From the NCBI GenBank assembly GCA_014649355.1, contig BMSW01000004.1:264608-328607 (forward strand): a DNA stretch of 64,000 nt, in the 5' to 3' direction. The translations under genes and the position numbers were made by a program. A model generated the notes under the pieces. It ran no database searches. It was given only the letters and a program-made list of their open reading frames with translations, and was not told the DNA's origin. The DNA is from Streptomyces althioticus (lineage in GTDB: Bacteria; Actinomycetota; Actinomycetes; Streptomycetales; Streptomycetaceae). Positions 60,601 through 64,000 of this stretch are shown in pieces. Position 1 is the stretch's first letter. The number at the start of each line of letters is the position of its first letter.

Positions 60601-60953
60601 GAGAAGGGCTCGCCGTGCGAGGTGACGGCGAGGATCGCCTCGTGCCCGTGTTCGTCGGGCGGGGCCCAGCCGCAGACGCGGGTGTCGGAGCTGCCCCAGT
60701 ACGTCAGCCGCCGTCCGGGGCCGCCGTCCACCGGCACCAGGTGCACCTCGGGGTCCAGGGTGCGCCAGCTGGTGTACGCGATGTGGCGGCCGTCGGGGGA
60801 GAAGCGGGGGTGGCCGAGCTTGGTGCGGTCGGCGGTGAGCCGCCAGGCGCGGCCGGCCCCGTCCAGCGGGGCGAGCCAGAGGTCGTCCTCCGCCACGAAG
60901 CACAGCAGGTCGTCCTGGAGGTGCGGCAGACGCAGATAGGTCACCCTCCCCAT
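57693..60953 (-). CDS. Tricorn protease homologue
   Basis: 1086 residues, the expected length. The N-terminal six-bladed (RLPHLQDDLLCFVAEDDLWLAPLDG, HPRFSPDGRHIAYTS) and seven-bladed beta-propellers run to about residue 650. The PDZ domain contains GTGIREGAVLTHVDGRPV. The C-terminal tail-specific peptidase core has YLHIPDMGGSGWAQF, ALIVDVRGNAGGHISELVV and the catalytic segment LADEATSSDGDMI, whose Ser-Ser-Asp holds the nucleophile. It cuts peptides released by the proteasome in the cytosol. ATG 60953 is used. Divergent from a TetR gene, with two operator-like boxes between. Confidence 0.93.
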   Translation of the reverse strand: MGRVTYLRLPHLQDDLLCFVAEDDLWLAPLDGAGRAWRLTADRTKLGHPRFSPDGRHIAYTSWRTLDPEVHLVPVDGGPGRRLTYWGSSDTRVCGWAPPDEHGHEAILAVTSHGEPFSYFTWAYKLGLDGSPGRKLPWGPVSDIQVADLAGERRSLLLTGTPPHEPASWKRYRGGATGRLWLHGHRLLEGVEGHLHAPMFVGGRIAFLSDHEGIGNLYSCAHDGTDLRRHTDHDAFYARHAATDGTRVVYQCAGDLWIVDDLSPGSEPRRLDVRLSGPRSGRRPYQVPTAQHLDGLSVDETGRASAVVVRGSLYWLTHRDGPARTLTDTPGVRVRLPEMLGEGGQVAYVTDAEGEDAVEIASLPRATGHRAHRRLAAGKLGRVLEMVADPEGQRLAVAAHDGRLLLVDTDEATDGTAEEVTELIHSGNGPVRDLAFSPDGAWLAWSHPVIGRSLRQIKLARIKDRLVLDVTGGRFEDENPVFTRDGRYLAFLSWRGFDPVYDVHTGDLSFPLGCRPYLVPLSSATPSPFALNPEGRPAAGGLDPLDEEGEEGGTVTVEAEGLESRVTPFPVAASKYSGLCPVAGCGLVWLRWPISGALGETFANPDDTTGRPTLEHFDVPKAKKSELVTHLDFFAVSGDGTRLVVVDEGELRAVPATERGDGDSTVWIDLRRIKHEADPAAEWRQAYAEAGRLIRAYFWEPDMCGIDWDGVLEQYRPLVERVASPDEFADLLREVLGELGTSHAYVTAARRNEGPPHYQRRQGLLGANLVHRDAGWTVRRILPGESSDSRARSPLAGTGIREGAVLTHVDGRPVDPVTGPYPLLAAAGGTTVELTFSPEGEGPPRRVAVVPLVDETPLRYQDWVAKRRAVVRELSGGRCGYLHIPDMGGSGWAQFNRDVRMEMSRPALIVDVRGNAGGHISELVVEKLTRTIIGWDLTRDAQPVSYASNAPRGPVVALADEATSSDGDMITAAFKLLKLGPVVGQRTWGGVVGMTGRHRLGDGTVITVPMNAAWFDAYGWSVENRGVDPDLEALRTPLDWAEGRHAVLDDAVRLALDLLEAEPPASPPGYTDVPDRSRPKLPPRSR

Positions 60954-61016
60954 GCTTTTCCGGGGGACGGACCGCAGCAACTTATGCCGAACCGACAACC
61001 GTGACGCACGCCACGT

Positions 61017-61078
61017 ACGAAACGGTTTCGTTTCGCTACTCGGGAGTTGTACCTTCTTCTTGTACGAAACCGTGTCGT
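61017..61078. promoter_or_regulatory. Two related TetR-type operator boxes
   Basis: ACGAAACGGTTTCGT (61017-61031) is a perfect dyad; ACGAAACCGTGTCGT (61064-61078) matches it at 13 of 15 positions. They lie 41 and 88 bp before the tetR start and upstream of tricorn, placed to control both. Confidence 0.8.
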
Positions 61079-61119
61079 TTCTTTGACGCGGTGGGATCCG
61101 GAGCGGAAAGGTGGTCGGC

Positions 61120-61722
61120 ATGAGTGACATCGCGACGTCACGTCGCAGCCGCATCACCCCCGAGCGCGAGGCCGAGCTGTACGGGGCCGTGCTCGACCTG
61201 CTCCGTGAGGTCGGTTACGACGCCCTCACCATGGACGCCGTGGCCGCCCGCACCCGGTCCAGCAAGGCCACGCTCTACCGCCAGTGGGGCGGCAAGGCCG
61301 AGCTGGTGGTCCGGGCGATGCACAGCCAGAAGCCCGGCAGCATCGCCGACGTGGACACCGGGTCCCTGCGGGGTGACCTGCACACGATCATCGACCGCGA
61401 GGACGACTGCGTCATGGCGGAGAACGTGGCCCTCATGCGGGCCCTCGCCATGGCGGTGCACCAGAACGACGACCTGCGCCAGGCGCTCCGCGAGCTGCTG
61501 GTGGAGCCGGAGGTCGAGGAGTTCCGCCGCATCGTCGACCGCGCGATCGAACGGGGCGAGGTCCGCCCGGACAACCCGGCGCTGGACTACATCGTGCACA
61601 TGCTCGTCGGCGCCTTCGCCACACGCATGCTGATCGACGAACAGCCGCCCACGCAGGCCTTCCTCCGGTCGTACATCGACGCCGTGGTGCTCCCCGCCCT
61701 CGGAGCCGCCCCAGCCGACTGA
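61120..61722 (+). CDS. TetR-family transcriptional regulator
   Basis: 200 residues. Helix-turn-helix: EREAELYGAVLDLLREVGYDALTMDAVAARTRSSKATLYRQWGGKAELV. The helical C-terminal part (ALMRALAMAVHQNDDLRQALRELLVEPEVEEFRRIVDRAIERGEV) resembles AcrR/TetR_C_11 members. It precedes an MMPL transporter by 102 bp on the same strand and probably represses itself, the transporter and perhaps tricorn through the two dyads upstream. Confidence 0.93.
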   Translation: MSDIATSRRSRITPEREAELYGAVLDLLREVGYDALTMDAVAARTRSSKATLYRQWGGKAELVVRAMHSQKPGSIADVDTGSLRGDLHTIIDREDDCVMAENVALMRALAMAVHQNDDLRQALRELLVEPEVEEFRRIVDRAIERGEVRPDNPALDYIVHMLVGAFATRMLIDEQPPTQAFLRSYIDAVVLPALGAAPAD

Positions 61723-61824
61723 GCCCCAGTCGCGAGACAGCCACCTCCTGACGTAACCGCTCACCCCGTCGGGCTGATCCCCCCTGCCCTGAAACATCCA
61801 CGACCTGACCGGGAGCACGCCCTC

Positions 61825-64000
61825 GTGGCCACATTCCTGTACCGACTCGGCCGGTTCTCCTTCCGGAAACGGCACGTCGTCGCCCTCTTCTGGGTGGCGC
61901 TGCTGGCGCTCGCGGGCGCCGGCGCGGCCGGCGCGCCCGCCGCCGGCAACTCGTCCTTCTCCATCCCCGGCACCGAGGCCCAGAAGGCCTTCGACCTGCT
62001 GGACGAACGGTTCCCCGGCGCCAGCGCCGACGGAGCCACCGCCCGCGTCGTCTTCAAGGCGCCCGACGGCCAGAAGATGACCGACCCCGGCAACAAGGCG
62101 GCGGTCCAGGACACCGTCGACGAGCTGTCCGGCGGCACCGAGGTCGCCCAGGTCACCGACCCGTACCAGGGCGGCGGCGTCAGCCAGGACGGCACGATCG
62201 CCTACTCCTCCGTGACCTACAAGGTCCCCGGCATGGAGCTGGAGGAGTCCTCCCGTGAGGCCCTGCAGGCCGCAGCCGAGGACGCCCGCGACTCGGGGCT
62301 GACCGTCGAGATCGGCGGTGACGCCCTCCAGGCCATACCGGAGACCGGCTCCGCCGAGATCATCGGCATCGGCATCGCCGCGGTCGTCCTGGTCATCACC
62401 CTCGGCTCGCTGCTCGCCGCCGGACTGCCGCTGCTCACCGCGATCGTCGGCGTCGGCATCGGCGTCGCCACCATCACCGCGCTGGCCAGCACGCTCGACC
62501 TGGGCTCCACCACCTCCATCCTGGCCTCGATGATCGGTCTCGCGGTCGGCATCGACTACGCCCTGTTCGTGGTCTCCCGCTACCGCGCCGAACTCGCCGA
62601 GGGACGTGAGCGTGAGGAGGCGGCCGGACGGGCCGTCGGCACCGCGGGTTCCGCCGTGGTCTTCGCCGGTCTGACCGTCGTCATCGCGCTGGTCGGCCTG
62701 TCCGTCGTCAACATCCCGATGCTGACGAAGATGGGCATCGCCGCCGCCGGCACGGTCGCCGTCGCGGTCCTCATCGCCCTCACCCTCATCCCCGCCGTGC
62801 TCGGCTACGCCGGCCGCCGTGTCCGCCCGGCGGGCGAGAAGAGCAAGCTGCTCGGCGGCGGACGCGCCAAGGACAAGGCGGACAGGCCCAACATGGGCAC
62901 CCGCTGGGCGAGTTTCGTCGTCCGCCGCCCGCTGGCCGTGCTGCTGCTCGGCATCGTCGGCCTCGGCGCCGCCGCGGTCCCGGCCGGCTCCCTGGAGCTG
63001 GGCCTGCCCGACGACGGCTCCCAGCCGACGTCCACCACGCAGCGCCGCGCCTACGACCTGCTCTCCGACGGCTTCGGACCCGGCTTCAACGGCCCGCTGG
63101 TGGTCGTGGTGGACGCCCAGGGCAGCGACGACCCGCAGGCCGTCTTCCAGCAGGCCGGCGACGAGATCAAGGCGCTCGACAACGTCGTGAACGTCGCCCC
63201 CGCCGCCCCCAACAAGGCCGGCGACACCGCGACGATCGCCGTCATCCCGGACGCCAAGCCGTCCTCGGTGGCCACCGAGGACCTGGTCCACGACATCCGG
63301 GCCGTGGGCGCCGACATCAAGGACGGCACCGGCGCGGAGGTCCTCGTGACCGGCGCCACGGCGATGAACATCGACGTCTCGCAGAAGCTGAACGACGCCC
63401 TGGTGCCGTACCTGGTGCTGGTGGTCGGACTCGCGTTCCTGCTGCTGATCGTGGTGTTCCGCTCGATCCTCGTCCCGCTGAAGGCGGCCCTCGGCTTCCT
63501 GCTCTCCGTGCTGGCGGCCCTCGGCGCGGTCGTCGCGGTCTACCAGTGGGGCTGGCTGTCCGGCCTGATGGGCGTCGAGGAGACCGGTCCGATCATGTCG
63601 ATGATGCCGATCTTCATGGTCGGCGTGGTCTTCGGACTGGCCATGGACTACGAGGTGTTCCTCGTGACCCGCATCCGCGAGGCCCACGTCCACGGCGAGA
63701 AGCCGTCGCAGGCCGTGGTCACCGGGTTCCGGTACAGCGCGCGGGTGGTGACCGCCGCGGCGGTCATCATGATCGCGGTGTTCTCCGGGTTCATCGGGTC
63801 CAGCGACTCCATGGTCAAGATGATCGGCTTCGGCCTCGCGATCGCCGTCCTCTTCGACGCGTTCGTGGTCCGCATGGCCATCGTCCCGGCCGTCCTGGCG
63901 CTGCTCGGCGCCAAGGCCTGGTGGCTGCCCAAGTGGCTGGACCGGGCGCTGCCCAACGTCGACGTCGAGGGCGAGAGCCTCGCCGCGCACGACGGTGCGG
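61825..64000 (+). CDS. MMPL/RND family transporter (3' end beyond window)
   Basis: At least 725 residues. Two homologous halves each contain a span, a large extracellular loop and a five-span MMPL domain: IIGIGIAAVVLVITLGSLLAAG...GLAVGIDYALFVVSRYRAELAEG and LVPYLVLVVGLAFLLLIVVFRS...GLAMDYEVFLVTRIREAHVHG. The GIDYALF and AMDYEVF segments carry the proton-relay Asp-Tyr pairs. It probably exports a lipid or hydrophobic compound. GTG 61825 has GGGAG 9 nt upstream. No stop is reached; the gene is probably nearly complete, since the last readable residues already form a cytoplasmic tail. Confidence 0.93.
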   Translation, partial: MATFLYRLGRFSFRKRHVVALFWVALLALAGAGAAGAPAAGNSSFSIPGTEAQKAFDLLDERFPGASADGATARVVFKAPDGQKMTDPGNKAAVQDTVDELSGGTEVAQVTDPYQGGGVSQDGTIAYSSVTYKVPGMELEESSREALQAAAEDARDSGLTVEIGGDALQAIPETGSAEIIGIGIAAVVLVITLGSLLAAGLPLLTAIVGVGIGVATITALASTLDLGSTTSILASMIGLAVGIDYALFVVSRYRAELAEGREREEAAGRAVGTAGSAVVFAGLTVVIALVGLSVVNIPMLTKMGIAAAGTVAVAVLIALTLIPAVLGYAGRRVRPAGEKSKLLGGGRAKDKADRPNMGTRWASFVVRRPLAVLLLGIVGLGAAAVPAGSLELGLPDDGSQPTSTTQRRAYDLLSDGFGPGFNGPLVVVVDAQGSDDPQAVFQQAGDEIKALDNVVNVAPAAPNKAGDTATIAVIPDAKPSSVATEDLVHDIRAVGADIKDGTGAEVLVTGATAMNIDVSQKLNDALVPYLVLVVGLAFLLLIVVFRSILVPLKAALGFLLSVLAALGAVVAVYQWGWLSGLMGVEETGPIMSMMPIFMVGVVFGLAMDYEVFLVTRIREAHVHGEKPSQAVVTGFRYSARVVTAAAVIMIAVFSGFIGSSDSMVKMIGFGLAIAVLFDAFVVRMAIVPAVLALLGAKAWWLPKWLDRALPNVDVEGESLAAHDGA

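Noticed and set aside
61138..63990. 950-codon open frame antisense to tetR and the MMPL transporter
   Set aside because: Same mirror effect; His/Asp/Gly-rich repetitive product with no domains, while the plus-strand genes have clear motifs.
1..64000. CRISPR array or biosynthetic gene cluster
   Set aside because: No regularly spaced identical repeats and no PKS, NRPS, terpene synthase or RiPP core genes were seen.

Overview
The window is a high-GC actinobacterial chromosome segment, almost certainly from a Streptomyces close to the S. coelicolor group. The basis is: GTG/TTG starts, a hrdD-type sigma factor, DUF5753/DUF397 pairs, DUF6227, a SepX-like divisome protein, a tricorn protease homologue, and the neighbourhoods fruR-fruK-fruA and galU-moeA/glp-moaC-mog-rimJ-sepX. 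No rRNA operon, CRISPR array, prophage or recognisable secondary-metabolite cluster is present.

Layout. 1-9343 is ordinary core: a truncated D-Ala-D-Ala carboxypeptidase with a very long acidic N-terminus, GPP34 protein, XRE/DUF397 pair, MerR regulator, glutathione peroxidase, a nucleotidyltransferase-like protein, two small unknowns and an enoyl-CoA hydratase homologue. 9355-16600 is an accessory block on the minus strand. It holds type VII-secretion-like proteins, tandem paralogues of unknown function, a DUF6232 membrane protein whose C-terminal Gly-rich motif recurs at the N-terminus of the next protein, and several broken genes: a kinase remnant, a frameshifted paralogue and a frameshifted lipoprotein. 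It ends in two abutting transposase scraps next to tRNA-Arg(CCT). 17030-29330 carries a SAM methyltransferase, an M6 protease, TetR/MFS, MarR/dioxygenase, GNAT, hrdD with a SigR-type promoter, TetR, WYL regulator and MFS. 29409-33517 is the fructose PTS operon, with an extra 42-codon reading frame bridging fruK and fruA. 33627-45284 holds DUF6227, mscL, a P1 peptidase, an SAF-domain protein, MTA phosphorylase, FmdB, MFS, a K+/H+ antiporter and a penicillin acylase homologue. 45346-51570 is the folate/galU/molybdopterin/divisome neighbourhood. 51631-57617 has tRNA-Ala(CGC), GNAT, exonuclease III, and a MerR regulator divergent from a Baeyer-Villiger-type monooxygenase/hydrolase/dehydrogenase operon. 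57693-64000 has a tricorn protease divergent from TetR-MMPL; the MMPL gene runs off the right edge.

How the parts work together. fruR-fruK-fruA imports and phosphorylates fructose. Monooxygenase, hydrolase and SDR could convert an alcohol or ketone through an ester to smaller acids and alcohols. galU supplies UDP-glucose. The MoeA-like protein may act with SepX at the division septum, as its Corynebacterium relative Glp does with GlpR, as well as or instead of in molybdopterin synthesis. Several regulator genes lie next to palindromes that are likely operators. At least a dozen genes have a TANNNT-type -10 box exactly 12-13 nt before the start codon, implying leaderless mRNAs. All gene calls rest on reading translated sequence and motifs; no database search was run.
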